Positions 34,664-43,887 of a stretch of 64,000 nt of DNA are shown piece by piece. The notes beneath the pieces were generated by a model, which was given only the letters and a program-made list of their open reading frames with translations, made no database searches and was not told where the DNA came from. The DNA lies in NCBI GenBank assembly GCA_000974665.1, contig BBSY01000002.1, forward strand, positions 1,550,001 to 1,614,000. The letters run 5' to 3'. The position numbers and the translations under genes were made by a program. This DNA comes from an alpha proteobacterium U9-1i (lineage in GTDB: Bacteria > Pseudomonadota > Alphaproteobacteria > Caulobacterales > Aquidulcibacteraceae). Within the stretch, counting starts at the first letter, position 1. Every line of letters begins with the position of its first letter.

Positions 34664-36070
34664 ATGACCGAGGCGGAATTGCGCGCGTTGCTGGTAAGCG
34701 TGACAGAGCGATCGGTGGCCTATCGCGCGAGCGCGGCGAGCCGGCCGCATCGGCCTGACAAAACCTATGCCGAGATGCGCACGCTGTTCGACGGACCGGC
34801 GCCGCAACGTGGATTACCTATTGGCGACGTGATTGATGCCTTGGGCGACACTGCGGAGCAGGGCCTCGCCAACATGATCGGTCCGCGGTTTTTTGGCTGG
34901 GTGATCGGCGCCACGGCGCCTGCCGGTATGGCGGCGGACTGGCTCGTTAGCGCCTACGGCCAAAACGCAACGAACGCGATGGCGACGCCGGCGGCGGCGG
35001 CGTGCGAGGAGATTGTCGGGCGCTGGCTGGTCGAGCTGATGGGCCTGCCGCGCGAGTCCTCCGTTGGCTTCGTCACCGGCGGCACGATGGCGAACTTCAC
35101 CTGCCTGGCGGCCGCGCGCGGCGAAGTGCTGCGACGCGCGGGTTGGGATGTTGAGTCCGACGGGTTGTTCGGCGCGCCGGCGATCAATGTGGTGCTGGGC
35201 GAGGAAGCACACTCGACTGTTTTTTCGGCGCTGCGCTACCTGGGTTTGGGCGCCAAGCGCGTCGTCGCCGTCCCGATCGACGCTCAAGGCCGCATGCGCG
35301 CCAATGCGTTTGTCCAAACACTCGCGCGTCTTGATGGCCCGACGATCGCGATCGCGCAGGCAGGTCACATCAATTCCGGCGCGTTCGATCCGATTGATGA
35401 GATTGCTGCGGCGTGTCGCGCCAAAGGGGCATGGCTGCATATCGACGGCGCGATTGGTTTATGGGCGTGCGCTGTCCCGGAGTTCGCGCACCTCACGGCG
35501 GGTGTCAATCAAGCCGATTCCTGGGGCGCAGATGGCCATAAATGGCTGCAGACGCCTCACGATTGCGGTTACGCGATTGTGCGGGACGCCGCCGCTCATC
35601 GCCGCGCCATGCGGATCGCGGCGAGTTATCTGCCGGAGGGCGATGCGCGCCATCCAGCAGACTACGCGCCGGAGCTTTCTAAGCGCGCGCGCGGCTTTCC
35701 AACTTGGGCGATGTTGAAAACGCTGGGCCGCGAAGGCTTGGCGGAGATGGTGAGCCGTCACTGCGCGCTGGCGCGGCGGATGGCAGAGCGTCTCAGCGCT
35801 GAGGGCGATGTCGAGGTGCTGAACGAAGTTGTGCTGAACCAAGTGGCGGTGCGGCTCGGGCGCGACATGGAGGGCGCGACTTCCGATACGCTGACGGAGC
35901 GCACGATTGCGCGCGTTCAGCGTGAGGGTGTGTGCTTTGTCGGCGGCGCGCATTGGCGTGATCGCCAGATCATTCGCGTGTCGGTGATCGGCGCGGATAC
36001 GACCGAAGCGGACATCGACGCAAGCGCCGATGCGATCCTCAGCGCGTGGCGGGCGGAGCGTGGCGCCTAA
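34664..36070 (+). CDS. PLP-dependent decarboxylase, group II (aromatic amino acid/tyrosine type)
   Basis: A 468-residue fold-type I PLP enzyme of the pyridoxal-dependent decarboxylase family. Motifs include GFVTGGTMANFTCLAAAR, LHIDGAIGLWA and the PLP-binding lysine K293 in GADGHKWLQTPHDCGYA. GACGGAGGAAAC precedes the ATG, an excellent ribosome-binding site. The family covers aromatic-L-amino-acid, glutamate and cysteine sulfinate decarboxylases as well as aldolase-like members; the substrate cannot be read here. It is a single-gene unit diverging from the TPR gene. Confidence 0.88.
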   Translation: MTEAELRALLVSVTERSVAYRASAASRPHRPDKTYAEMRTLFDGPAPQRGLPIGDVIDALGDTAEQGLANMIGPRFFGWVIGATAPAGMAADWLVSAYGQNATNAMATPAAAACEEIVGRWLVELMGLPRESSVGFVTGGTMANFTCLAAARGEVLRRAGWDVESDGLFGAPAINVVLGEEAHSTVFSALRYLGLGAKRVVAVPIDAQGRMRANAFVQTLARLDGPTIAIAQAGHINSGAFDPIDEIAAACRAKGAWLHIDGAIGLWACAVPEFAHLTAGVNQADSWGADGHKWLQTPHDCGYAIVRDAAAHRRAMRIAASYLPEGDARHPADYAPELSKRARGFPTWAMLKTLGREGLAEMVSRHCALARRMAERLSAEGDVEVLNEVVLNQVAVRLGRDMEGATSDTLTERTIARVQREGVCFVGGAHWRDRQIIRVSVIGADTTEADIDASADAILSAWRAERGA

Positions 36071-36246
36071 TCTTCAATCTTGATGCAGGCCGAAGATTGC
36101 GTCCGACGACATCCAGCCGTCACAACACACCGCGTTGGGCGCGCTGAATGTGAACGTTCGCCAGCACAGTGAGAGAAACGCGCCGCCGAGTGACAAAACT
36201 CGCGCGGGGCGACGCGCTTTCATGACGCTTCGCTTGCATCGCGAAC

Positions 36247-36642
36247 TTAGTGCACGCGCGCTGGCTGGACCTCGATCAACGTCAGCTGATGGACGCCGCC
36301 ATTGTGGTCGGGCCACCAGATGGTCTGGCCTTCGCGCAAGCCGATCAAGGCCGCGCCAACCGGCGTCAGCACGGAGATGCGACCGTTCGTGAAATCCGCC
36401 GCCGGCGGATACACGAGCTGAAAGCTGCGATAGTGTGAGCCGTCGTACTCGAACGTCGCCGTGTCGTTCATGCCGACGACATTGCCGGGCAGATCAGCGA
36501 TCGGAACGATCTCCGCGCGCTCGACCTCCTCGAGCAATGTGTTCGCGCCCGGCGAGCGGCCAAGCGCGCGCAGCGCCAGGGCCGTGAGCTGTTCGTGGTC
36601 TTCGCGGGCGATGATGATGTCGGGGCGTGTTTGGGTAGGCAT
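36247..36642 (-). CDS. Rnk-like GreA/GreB-family regulator
   Basis: A 131-residue protein from ATG 36642; ATG 36654 is also possible. The core reads RPDIIIAREDHEQLTALALR, then an N-terminal helical part, then a C-terminal GreA/GreB-like domain (DTATFEYDGSHYRSFQLVYP; ISVLTPVGAALIGLREGQTIWW). This matches Rnk, which binds RNA polymerase and was named as a regulator of nucleoside diphosphate kinase. It lacks the long coiled-coil tip of GreA. It is flanked by unrelated genes. Confidence 0.82.
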   Translation of the reverse strand: MPTQTRPDIIIAREDHEQLTALALRALGRSPGANTLLEEVERAEIVPIADLPGNVVGMNDTATFEYDGSHYRSFQLVYPPAADFTNGRISVLTPVGAALIGLREGQTIWWPDHNGGVHQLTLIEVQPARVH

Positions 36643-36853
36643 TTTAAGGTCCATGGGAATGCGGCCCGTCAGGCGCAAACGCGCTGACGGCTTCCTTTGA
36701 TTGGGTTGGGTGAAGTGCGCCCCTAACTCGCGCGCCGCGTCGAGCTAGGGGTCAAGCGCAGCCGGCCGTGCGGTCCGCACGGACAAAAATCGACAGAAGG
36801 GGCGCGCTCATACGCATTGCCCTAAGGTTGGGCCTCTGCGTGGAATGTCAAGC

Positions 36854-38443
36854 TCAGGCAGCTCTGAGCAATTCGCCGTCGAGGCCTTTGCGCAGGAGCG
36901 CGCTGGTTTCGCGCACGCCGTAGATCGCTGCGAATTGTCCAAAGCGCGGGCCGCTTTCGACACCGAACAGCACTTCGTACAGCGCCTTGAACCAATCGCG
37001 CAGCGGCTCGAAATTGTGTTCCTTGCCTACCGCATACACTTCGTTTTGGATCACTTCGCCGTCGTTGGTGTCAGCCGGCAAAGCATCGAGGCGTTTGATG
37101 AGATCCTCAAACGCGGCGCGCTCCTTGTCGGTGGCGGCGCGGAACTTCTTCGTTGGCTTCACGAAATCATTGAAATAAGCGATCGCGTAGTTCGTGAGCT
37201 TGTCCAAAAACGGATGGCTCGCGGGCGTCACGCCCGGCGCATACTTGCCGATGAACGCCCAGAGCAAATCCTTCGTCTCGGCGTTCGATGCCGAGACGAG
37301 ATTGGTCAGCAGCGCGAACGAGATCGGCGTCAAATCCTTGGGCGGATTGCCGGCGTGGATATGCCAAGCGGGGTTCTCGATCTGCTCGGCGATATTCTGG
37401 CCGTGATAACTCTCGACATAGCTCAGATATTCATCAACCGCTTTCGGGATGACGTCGAAATACAACTTCTTGGCCGTGCGTGGCTTTTGAAAATTGTAGA
37501 GCGAGAGGCTTTCCGGCGCGGCGTAGGAAAGCCATTGCTCCACGCTGATGCCGTTGCCTTTTGTCTTTGAAATCTTCTCGCCGTTCTGGTCAAGAAAAAG
37601 CTCGTAGACGTAATTGACGGGCGGCTCGGCGCCGAGCGCCTTGCAGATACGCGCATAGACTTGCTGGTTCGGCTGGTGGTCCTTGCCGAACATTTCGAAG
37701 TCAACGCCAAGCGCCGCCCAGCGCATGCCGAAATCCGGCTTCCATTGCATCTTAACGCGGCCGCCGGTGACGCTCTGCGTAATTTCTTCACCGTCTTCGT
37801 CATCGAAAGTGACTGTCCCGGCTGCAGCGTCGATGCGCTTCATAGGCACGTAGAGCACGCGACCCGACTTCGGAGAGATCGGCAGGAACGGGCTGTAGGT
37901 GCGACGTCGCTCCTCGCCGAGCGTCGGCAGCATAATGGCCATGATCTCGTCATAGGCCTTGAGCGCGTTCAGCAGCGCCGCATCGAATGCGCCGGACTTG
38001 TAGAGATCGGTGGCGGACTTGAACTCATACTCGAAGCCGAAGCTATCGAGGAACGCGCGCAAACGCGCATTGTTGTGATGCGCAAAACTTTCATGCGTAC
38101 CGAAAGGGTCGGGCACGTCGGTGAGCGGTCGCTGCATGTAGGGGGCGAGCGCCTCCGGGCTCGGCACGTTGTCCGGGATTTTGCGCATGCCGTCCATGTC
38201 GTCGGACACGCAGATGATCTTGGTCGCGATCTTATCGTCGGTCAGCACACGGAATGCGTGACGGACCATCGATGTGCGGACAACTTCCCCGAACGTGCCA
38301 ATGTGCGGCAGGCCGCTAGGGCCGTAGCCGGTCTCGAAGATCACGACGTCCTTCGGCGCTTTCTTCACCCGCTCGAGCACGAGGCGCGCTTGTTCGAACG
38401 GCCAAGCCTTGGCGGCGCTTGCGAGGAGGGTGAGATCAGACAT
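36854..38443 (-). CDS. lysS: Lysyl-tRNA synthetase, class I
   Basis: A 529-residue class I aminoacyl-tRNA synthetase. The HIGH motif is [11 protein letters not shown] (HIG at 47-49) and the KMSKS motif is KISKTK (290-295). The C-terminal helical anticodon-binding region is present. It charges tRNA-Lys. The class I form is archaeal-like and replaces class II LysRS in many alphaproteobacteria and spirochaetes. Length is normal for the family. A CCGTGCGG/CCGCACGG palindrome (36766-36782) lies downstream but lacks a T run. Confidence 0.95.
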   Translation of the reverse strand: MSDLTLLASAAKAWPFEQARLVLERVKKAPKDVVIFETGYGPSGLPHIGTFGEVVRTSMVRHAFRVLTDDKIATKIICVSDDMDGMRKIPDNVPSPEALAPYMQRPLTDVPDPFGTHESFAHHNNARLRAFLDSFGFEYEFKSATDLYKSGAFDAALLNALKAYDEIMAIMLPTLGEERRRTYSPFLPISPKSGRVLYVPMKRIDAAAGTVTFDDEDGEEITQSVTGGRVKMQWKPDFGMRWAALGVDFEMFGKDHQPNQQVYARICKALGAEPPVNYVYELFLDQNGEKISKTKGNGISVEQWLSYAAPESLSLYNFQKPRTAKKLYFDVIPKAVDEYLSYVESYHGQNIAEQIENPAWHIHAGNPPKDLTPISFALLTNLVSASNAETKDLLWAFIGKYAPGVTPASHPFLDKLTNYAIAYFNDFVKPTKKFRAATDKERAAFEDLIKRLDALPADTNDGEVIQNEVYAVGKEHNFEPLRDWFKALYEVLFGVESGPRFGQFAAIYGVRETSALLRKGLDGELLRAA

Positions 38444-38496
38444 GGGCGAATCCGTTGCGGGAAACCCGCTTAACGCGCCGCCGCCCTGCGCGCCAG

Positions 38497-38751
38497 TCAG
38501 GCATCCGAGCCGCCGCCGAAGAACCGCTGTTTCAGGCGTTCAAGCGTTGCGCGCCGCCCGGCTAGAAAGGACCAGCCAAGTACGCCCGCAGCGACCCAAA
38601 AAAGCACTTCCAGACTGATTGCCGCGATGGTCACAAGGATTGTCCACGTCGTGAGTGTGGGGGAGAAGGCAAAGTAAGCTATGGCGACCGCCGTCCATGC
38701 CGCAACGCACACCGCGCCGGCCACGCTCAAAACAATCCACCGCGCCCTCAT
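38497..38751 (-). CDS. Small two-helix membrane protein, unknown function
   Basis: An 84-residue protein from ATG 38751, with AGGAGA nine bases upstream. It has two hydrophobic helices (about 7-30 and 38-64) and a basic C-terminus ([14 protein letters not shown]). The frame is open further upstream across sixA, but the ribosome-binding site and protein character support this start. It follows a pattern seen in small inner-membrane proteins; no family recognised. It is 53 bases upstream of lysS in the same direction. Confidence 0.7.
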   Translation of the reverse strand: MRARWIVLSVAGAVCVAAWTAVAIAYFAFSPTLTTWTILVTIAAISLEVLFWVAAGVLGWSFLAGRRATLERLKQRFFGGGSDA

Positions 38752-38847
38752 TGTCTCGCTCTCCTTTGCCTGAAGCTTGGTTGCCGCCCCACCTGCAAAC
38801 GGATGCAGGTGCTGGCGCGATGCCCGGCAAAAGCGCAAAACAGCGCC

Positions 38848-39357
38848 ATGCGAACCTTGATTCTGATGCGCCACGCCAAAGCCGTTCGCGCGCACGAAGC
38901 GGCAAGCGACGAAGCGCGGGGCCTCACGGAGCGCGGGCGCAAAGACGCGGCGCTTGCTGGGGCGGCCATGGAAGATGCGCGGCTGAAGCCGGGATTGGCG
39001 TTGGTGTCGACTGCGCAGCGCACGCGCGAAACCGCGGAGCACGCACTGATGGGGTTTGCGTTGGAAGCGCAACTCGATCGCGCACTCTACCACGCCGCGC
39101 CGGAAAACATTTGGGACGCTTTCAACGCGAATGATTCCGAGAGCGTTGTGATCATCGGCCACAATCCCGGCATGGCCGAGCTGACGTCGATGCTGATCAA
39201 TCAAGCCCACGACCGCTCGCAGCTCGCGCGCGAATTCGCCGGACACTTCCCGACTGCGGCGTTTGCCGCGTTTGAGGTCAAGGGCGATCTGTTGCGCGCG
39301 GCGGGGCCACGCTTGCTCGCCGCGTGGAAACCGGAGCGCCGCGGCGGCGACGATTGA
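38848..39357 (+). CDS. sixA: SixA-type phosphohistidine phosphatase
   Basis: A 169-residue member of the histidine phosphatase (phosphoglycerate mutase-like) superfamily. The catalytic RHG-type motif is LMRHAKAV (R8, H9), with a second histidine in IIGHNPGMAEL and an RTRET motif. SixA enzymes remove phosphate from histidine-containing phosphotransfer proteins; some homologues act on other substrates. The frame is open upstream of ATG 38848, but homology starts there. It diverges from the small membrane protein across 96 bases. Confidence 0.85.
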   Translation: MRTLILMRHAKAVRAHEAASDEARGLTERGRKDAALAGAAMEDARLKPGLALVSTAQRTRETAEHALMGFALEAQLDRALYHAAPENIWDAFNANDSESVVIIGHNPGMAELTSMLINQAHDRSQLAREFAGHFPTAAFAAFEVKGDLLRAAGPRLLAAWKPERRGGDD

Positions 39358-39377
39358 GCCGCCGCCACGGCGCCGTT

Positions 39378-40727
39378 TTATCGGCCGAGAGCGGCCTGGA
39401 TTGCCTCCATTGAAGGATCGCGGCCGGCCAAATAATCCGCCCACGTCATCGGTGCGCGCAATGTTGGTGTGAGCGGCCCGACGAGGTTGAAACGACCATT
39501 GTCGCGGTGACACCGAGGCTGGCCGTCACAACCTTGAGCCAAGTCGAACAAGCCGGTTGTGTAACGCGCGCAATAGTTGGAGTTCGGCGCGCACACGCTG
39601 TCTCCCTCGGACCAAAAGCGCATCCGGTCTCCGACATCCTCGCCCACGAGCGTCGCGCGTGCGCCGGCGGCATTCAGCAGGATGTTCGCTGACGCCATGC
39701 CGGCAGAGAAGGTGTAGCGCCCGACGATGACGAAGATGCGCCCGCCCTGCGGGAGTTGCGTGGGCAAACGATCAAGGAACGCCGCCGTGGTGCCCATATC
39801 GCCGCCCTTGCTGAAGCGCAGATCGACGATGATGTTCGTAAATTGCGCCTCGCGCAAAACCGCATCGGCGCGTCTGGCAAAATCGCGGGCCTCGCGGTCG
39901 GCTTCGTTGGACTTGAGTTCGAGGTATACCGCGTCCAGCTCCGGCAGCGGCCGCGCGCTGTTGTAGGCGTCTGCGTTGCGGAGGTAGAGGGGGAGTGTCG
40001 CATCGTTGGCGATCGCCGTCGCCCAGGGGGTTTGGCTGTCGGCGATCGGCTCAGGCGACCACCAGCGCATCGGCCACCAGACGCCGCCGATTCCGGCGCG
40101 CGGGATGTAGGCAATGTCGCGCAAAGCTTCCGAGCCATCGCGCAGGCGAAACCGCATGCTTACGGGCTCACCGGCATTGCTGAAGCCGGCGGCCGCGAGC
40201 ATGCCCTCACTGGTGATCATGCCCGGCGCCATGATGTTGCGCCGAATAGCCGGGCCGCCGAAGTAGCGTGTAAAGTGGTTGTGGACATCGGCCGACGGGC
40301 GCCCGGCAATCTCCAGCACCTGTGCGCCGGCCAGATCCTGGTATGGCGGCAACGCCCGCATGACGACGAGGCCAGAATCCTCGAACCACGCCAGCACGAT
40401 TGGCAAGCGTGTGGTTGGCCGCTGCGCCGAGATCGGGCCGAATCCGGCCAAGGAATGACTGTTGTCAGCCGCCGCGACGACTTCCTGGAAGCCCAGCAAC
40501 AATTGGTCCGGCGTCATCGCGCCAGCTCGTGCGTCGAGCGCATCTAGGAGCCGCTCGGCGTTGGCGCGGCCCTCGGGTGTGAACGCGCGTTCCCGTGGAA
40601 GGTATTCCGTACGCAGAAAGGCGATGTCCTCGCGTTGCTGCTCGGCCAACGTTTGCGCGCTCGCCGGCAAAGCCAGTGCGCACGCCAACGCCGCCATAAG
40701 CACCCCTAATCGTTTCATCATCTGCAT
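39378..40727 (-). CDS. Exported S41 family peptidase-like protein
   Basis: A 449-residue protein with a signal peptide (MQMMKRLGVLMAALACALALPASA, cleavage about 24). The C-terminal half resembles the tail-specific protease core: IIVDLRFSKGGDMGTTAAFLDRL, then FVIVGRYTFSAGMASANIL, where the Ser of FSAGM is at the nucleophile position, then TLVGEDVGDR. A PDZ-like segment may be present around residues 105-165. A C-terminal region has four cysteines that may form disulfides. Substrate unknown. It is transcribed alone. Confidence 0.78.
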   Translation of the reverse strand: MQMMKRLGVLMAALACALALPASAQTLAEQQREDIAFLRTEYLPRERAFTPEGRANAERLLDALDARAGAMTPDQLLLGFQEVVAAADNSHSLAGFGPISAQRPTTRLPIVLAWFEDSGLVVMRALPPYQDLAGAQVLEIAGRPSADVHNHFTRYFGGPAIRRNIMAPGMITSEGMLAAAGFSNAGEPVSMRFRLRDGSEALRDIAYIPRAGIGGVWWPMRWWSPEPIADSQTPWATAIANDATLPLYLRNADAYNSARPLPELDAVYLELKSNEADREARDFARRADAVLREAQFTNIIVDLRFSKGGDMGTTAAFLDRLPTQLPQGGRIFVIVGRYTFSAGMASANILLNAAGARATLVGEDVGDRMRFWSEGDSVCAPNSNYCARYTTGLFDLAQGCDGQPRCHRDNGRFNLVGPLTPTLRAPMTWADYLAGRDPSMEAIQAALGR

Positions 40728-40810
40728 CCTCCCGCGCGGCTAGCCCGCGCCCGATGGATGCATCAGCTTGGCGTTCAAGACGCGTCCGACGAGAGATGCG
40801 AAGCTTTGCG

Positions 40811-40831
40811 AACAAGAGCGAAGCTCTTGCT
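40811..40831 (-). terminator. Hairpin after the membrane winged-helix regulator
   Basis: CAAGAGC, loop TTC and GCTCTTG (minus strand) make a perfect 7-bp stem just past the regulator stop at 40833. The following TTCGC is a poor T run, so termination strength is uncertain. Confidence 0.4.
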
Positions 40832-40832
40832 T

Positions 40833-41309
40833 TCAATTGTTTGCGACCCACAGAACGCCCGTGAGCGTATCGAGCAGAATCTTAATCGCCACCGTCGTCA
40901 GGACGATCAGTCCAGCGATGATTGCCAGCTTTGTGTAGGAGGTCCGATCGAGCACGCGGGCCGTGCGCTCGGCCAAGGGCGCATTTGCTTGGCGGGCTAC
41001 AAGGCGATAGCCGCGCCGGGGCACGGTTTGGATGAGCTGGGGCTTCTTCGGGTCATCGCCCAGCATTTGGCGCGTCTCGCTAACAAGGCGGTTGAGGGCC
41101 GAATCTCCCAGCACTGGGTCGTCGCGCCACAAAGCGGCGACCAGAACGCTGCGCTCCACCGTTTTGCCGGGCGTGCGCGCGAGTTCAGCGAGGAGCCGCG
41201 CCGCCAGCGGCGACATTTGGATTTCTCCAGCGTCGCTGCGAACCGTGTTGTGGACCGTGTCGAGCGTGAAGGCGCCAAAGGCGATCGTAAATTCGGACGC
41301 ACCGGACAT
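40833..41309 (-). CDS. ToxR/CadC-like winged-helix regulator with C-terminal membrane helix
   Basis: A 158-residue protein from ATG 41309, chosen over an upstream ATG at 41357 because of AAGG before it and because 41357 lies inside the preceding gene. The winged-helix OmpR/CadC-type DNA-binding domain is at about 5-105 (MSPLAARLLAELARTPGKTV; ALNRLVSETRQML; IQTVPRRGYRLVA). A membrane helix follows at about 126-147 with only a short tail. It would bind DNA from the membrane like ToxR but has almost no periplasmic sensor. It follows the S24 repressor gene by 14 bases, so the two form an operon. Confidence 0.8.
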   Translation of the reverse strand: MSGASEFTIAFGAFTLDTVHNTVRSDAGEIQMSPLAARLLAELARTPGKTVERSVLVAALWRDDPVLGDSALNRLVSETRQMLGDDPKKPQLIQTVPRRGYRLVARQANAPLAERTARVLDRTSYTKLAIIAGLIVLTTVAIKILLDTLTGVLWVANN

Positions 41310-41323
41310 GGATCTGCCTTCTC

Positions 41324-41947
41324 TTACTGGCTCGCCCAAACGATGCGGGCGATCCAATCCACTTCAGACGCGGGAAGTTCGCGCGCTGGATAGGCCGGGT
41401 TGACCGAAATCAGTTCAACAGTCTGCTCATTGCGACGACCGAGCAATTTGGCCATCACTTCGCCGCCGCGCGTACGCACCACGATCCGGTCGCCGCGTCG
41501 GACGGCGGCGCCAGGTTGAACGACCACGACGTCGCCGGCGCGAAAGAGTGGTTCCATCGAGTCACCCGCGATCTCGAGCGCGTAAACGCGGTCTTCGCCA
41601 AGGTCCGGAAAGCGAACGGTTTCCGCCGCGCCGACTGGGAAGCCCGCGTCATCGAAGAAGCCGTCTGCGCCCGCACGCGCCATGCCGACGATCGGGATCG
41701 CGCGGCCGACGCCGCCGGCGCGACCGGAAAACAACGCCGCGAATTCGTCGAGGGTTGAGTCCGCAGCGTCGATTGCCTTGAGGATGCTTTCGGAGGAGGG
41801 CCAGCGTGGCCGTCCGTCCGGTGTCTGCCGCTTGGATTTGTTGAACGTCGTCGGGTCGAGGCCAGCCGCGCGCGCAAGCCCAGACGGAGAGAGGCCCTTC
41901 CGGGCCGCCAACGCATCAAGCGCGCGCCAAATCTGCCCGTGCTGCAT
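41324..41947 (-). CDS. S24 family (LexA/CI-like) repressor-peptidase
   Basis: A 207-residue protein with an N-terminal helix-turn-helix (about 8-60, LSPSGLARAAGLDPTTFNKS) and a C-terminal S24 domain. The Ser/Lys dyad is S130 in IAGDSMEPLF and K167 in GEVMAKLL, 37 residues apart as in LexA. A possible self-cleavage site A92-G93 lies 37 residues before the serine. Such proteins repress until cleaved, often in response to DNA damage. No phage genes surround it, so it is a chromosomal regulator of this type. A 14-bp perfect palindrome lies 44 bases upstream. Confidence 0.88.
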   Translation of the reverse strand: MQHGQIWRALDALAARKGLSPSGLARAAGLDPTTFNKSKRQTPDGRPRWPSSESILKAIDAADSTLDEFAALFSGRAGGVGRAIPIVGMARAGADGFFDDAGFPVGAAETVRFPDLGEDRVYALEIAGDSMEPLFRAGDVVVVQPGAAVRRGDRIVVRTRGGEVMAKLLGRRNEQTVELISVNPAYPARELPASEVDWIARIVWASQ

Positions 41948-41991
41948 GAGCGCGGGTTATATAGCACGGCAAAGGACTTTCAACCCATTAT

Positions 41992-42005
41992 TAGGAATAT
42001 ATTCC
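41992..42005. promoter_or_regulatory. 14-bp perfect palindrome, candidate repressor operator
   Basis: AGGAATATATTCCT is a perfect palindrome in the 131-base divergent region between the S24 repressor gene and pyrD. Its size and symmetry suit a dimeric helix-turn-helix repressor, and autoregulation by the adjacent S24 protein is the simplest reading. Confidence 0.55.
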
Positions 42006-42078
42006 TGATTGTAAAGAGGCGCTTACGCTACTTTTAGTTGTAATTGCTGAACAAGCGAAGCGTGTTAGGCGTGAAGCT

Positions 42079-43137
42079 GTGGGCATTCACGGCTTCGTCA
42101 CCGCCGCACTTCGCGTGCTGCCGCCAGAACCGGCGCACAACGCCGCGCTTTGGGGGCTACGGATGGGGTTGGGCCCGCGCGCGCGAGCCGATCGCTTTCC
42201 TCGCCTTCGAACGACGCTCGCGGGGCTCGATCTGCCGAACCCCATCGGAATGGCGGCAGGCTTTGATAAGAACGCGCAAGCGCCCGACGCGTTGCTCGCG
42301 TCCGGCTTTGGTTTCGTCGAATGCGGCACCGTTACGCCGCTCCCGCAAACCGGCAATGACCGCCCACGCCTGTTTCGCTTGAGCGAAGATCGCGCCGTCA
42401 TCAACAGGCTCGGCTTCAACAACGAGGGCCTGGAAGCGTTTGCGGATCGATTGGCCGCGCGTGCGCGGCGCGGCGTGGTTGGTGCGAATGTCGGCGCCAA
42501 CAAAGAAAGCAGTGACCGCGCTGCCGACTACATCATCGGGCTTGGCCGAGTGTGGGCGCATGCCTCGTACGTCACAGCGAACATCTCGTCGCCCAATACG
42601 CCCGGCTTGCGGGGCCTGCAGGAGCGCGGCGCGCTTGAGGATTTGTTGGGGCGTATGCGTGAGGCGCGCGCCCTGCTGGAGCAGGCGCACGGGAAACGTC
42701 CGCTGTTTCTCAAAGTCGCTCCCGATCTTGACGATGCCGCGATCGGCGATATCGCGGAGCTCGTTTTAGCGTACGGCCTAGATGCGCTCATCGTCTCCAA
42801 CACCACCTTGCAGCGTCCACCCCACCTGACTTCGGATCTGCGCGAGGAAGCGGGCGGGCTCTCGGGGCAGCCACTGTTTCAGATATCGACGCGCGTGCTG
42901 CGGCTGTTTGCGCAAGCGCTCGGCGGGCGTCTGCCGCTGATCGGCGTAGGCGGCGTCGCCAGCGGCGAGGACGCTTACGTGAAGATCAAGGCGGGGGCGA
43001 GCGCGGTGCAGCTTTACTCCGCACTCGTCTATGAGGGGCCCGGTCTTGTGGCGCGCATATTAGACGAGCTCGACGGCTTAATGGCCGCAGATGGATTGGA
43101 CTCGATCGCCGACGCCGTGGGCGCCGAGGCGCGTTAG
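42079..43137 (+). CDS. pyrD: Dihydroorotate dehydrogenase, quinone-dependent (class 2)
   Basis: A 352-residue enzyme from GTG 42079 that oxidises dihydroorotate to orotate in pyrimidine synthesis and passes electrons to quinone at the inner membrane. The N-terminal helical extension typical of class 2 is present. Core motifs: NPIGMAAGFDKNAQ, NRLGFNNEGL, GANVGANKESSDRA, YVTANISSPNTPGLR (catalytic serine) and LIGVGGVASGEDAY (FMN phosphate site). Length is normal. The rare GTG start and absence of a strong ribosome-binding site may reduce translation. Confidence 0.95.
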   Translation: MGIHGFVTAALRVLPPEPAHNAALWGLRMGLGPRARADRFPRLRTTLAGLDLPNPIGMAAGFDKNAQAPDALLASGFGFVECGTVTPLPQTGNDRPRLFRLSEDRAVINRLGFNNEGLEAFADRLAARARRGVVGANVGANKESSDRAADYIIGLGRVWAHASYVTANISSPNTPGLRGLQERGALEDLLGRMREARALLEQAHGKRPLFLKVAPDLDDAAIGDIAELVLAYGLDALIVSNTTLQRPPHLTSDLREEAGGLSGQPLFQISTRVLRLFAQALGGRLPLIGVGGVASGEDAYVKIKAGASAVQLYSALVYEGPGLVARILDELDGLMAADGLDSIADAVGAEAR

Positions 43138-43146
43138 CCGCAAACG

Positions 43147-43172
43147 AAAAGAGCGCCTCCGCGGAGGCGCTC
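43147..43172 (-). terminator. Terminator of the mla genes
   Basis: GAGCGCCTCCGCGGAGGCGC and its continuation form a 22-base perfect palindrome (43151-43172). On the minus strand it is followed by TTTTCG, fitting termination after mlaC; it also separates the convergent pyrD. Confidence 0.75.
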
Positions 43173-43201
43173 GAGATCGCGTTCGTTGATTTGAGGGCCG
43201 C

Positions 43202-43870
43202 TTAACTGCGCGCCATCACACGCTGGCGCATCGAAGCGGTTTGCCCCTGCACGGTCGTCATGAGCGCGCGAATGTTGCCATTGTTGCGGTCAAGCGCCGC
43301 GAGAAAATCGCGCTGTTGCTGCTGGGCGAGCCAGATTTCCGTGCCGTTGTCGACGAGCGACACATCGACAACCTTCCAAGTCTCGCCACTGCGCAACATG
43401 CGCCATTGCACGCGCAGTGCGCGCGAGGATCCGCGTGGCGTCATTTCGCTTACCACGATCACATCCCGGCCAGCGACGCGCTCGACAGAGTTCACGACGC
43501 GCAGCGTGCTCGTCGAATATTGCTCGAGTTGCGCTTCGTAGACGGCGATCGAGTAATCTTGGAACGCGCGCGTCCATTCCGCGCGCAGCGCCGCATCGGT
43601 CCGCAACTGCGCGCCGTAGCGGCCAAGCACGAAATTGGCGATGCGGGGCATGTCTGCGAACCGCGCCATCAACGTGTTGAACGTTTGCTGGCGCTGCGTT
43701 CTGGAAACGCTGGTGTTCGACAGCGAGTTAAGCGCCGCCTGCGCGTTTGTCTGCACATATTGCTCGGCGTCGGCGTTGCGCGCGGCGTGTGCGGCCGGCG
43801 CGGCCGCCAGCATGCCCGCGCCGACGAGCGTGGCGAGGAAGGCAGAGCGGGTGAAGGTGCGGGCAGTCAC
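43202..43870 (-). CDS. mlaC: MlaC-like periplasmic phospholipid-binding protein
   Basis: A 222-residue protein with a signal peptide (cleavage near AAHAA, about residue 29) and the Tgt2/MlaC domain: FNTLMARFADMPRIANFVLGRYG, then RAFQDYSIAVYEAQLEQYS, and WKVVDVSLVDNGTEIWLAQQQQRDF. MlaC shuttles phospholipids between the outer-membrane MlaA and the inner-membrane MlaFEDB transporter to keep lipid asymmetry. It lies 17 bases after mlaA. The MlaFED genes are not in the window. Confidence 0.9.
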   Translation of the reverse strand: MTARTFTRSAFLATLVGAGMLAAAPAAHAARNADAEQYVQTNAQAALNSLSNTSVSRTQRQQTFNTLMARFADMPRIANFVLGRYGAQLRTDAALRAEWTRAFQDYSIAVYEAQLEQYSTSTLRVVNSVERVAGRDVIVVSEMTPRGSSRALRVQWRMLRSGETWKVVDVSLVDNGTEIWLAQQQQRDFLAALDRNNGNIRALMTTVQGQTASMRQRVMARS

Positions 43871-43887
43871 GTCTTAACTCCTAGAAC

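Noticed and set aside
36766-36782. A terminator formed by CCGTGCGG/CCGCACGG downstream of lysS
   Set aside because: The stem has a single-base loop and no T run on the minus strand, where termination would be needed.
41324-41947. A prophage immunity region around the S24 repressor
   Set aside because: No Cro, integrase, structural or replication genes lie nearby; neighbours are pyrD and chromosomal regulators.
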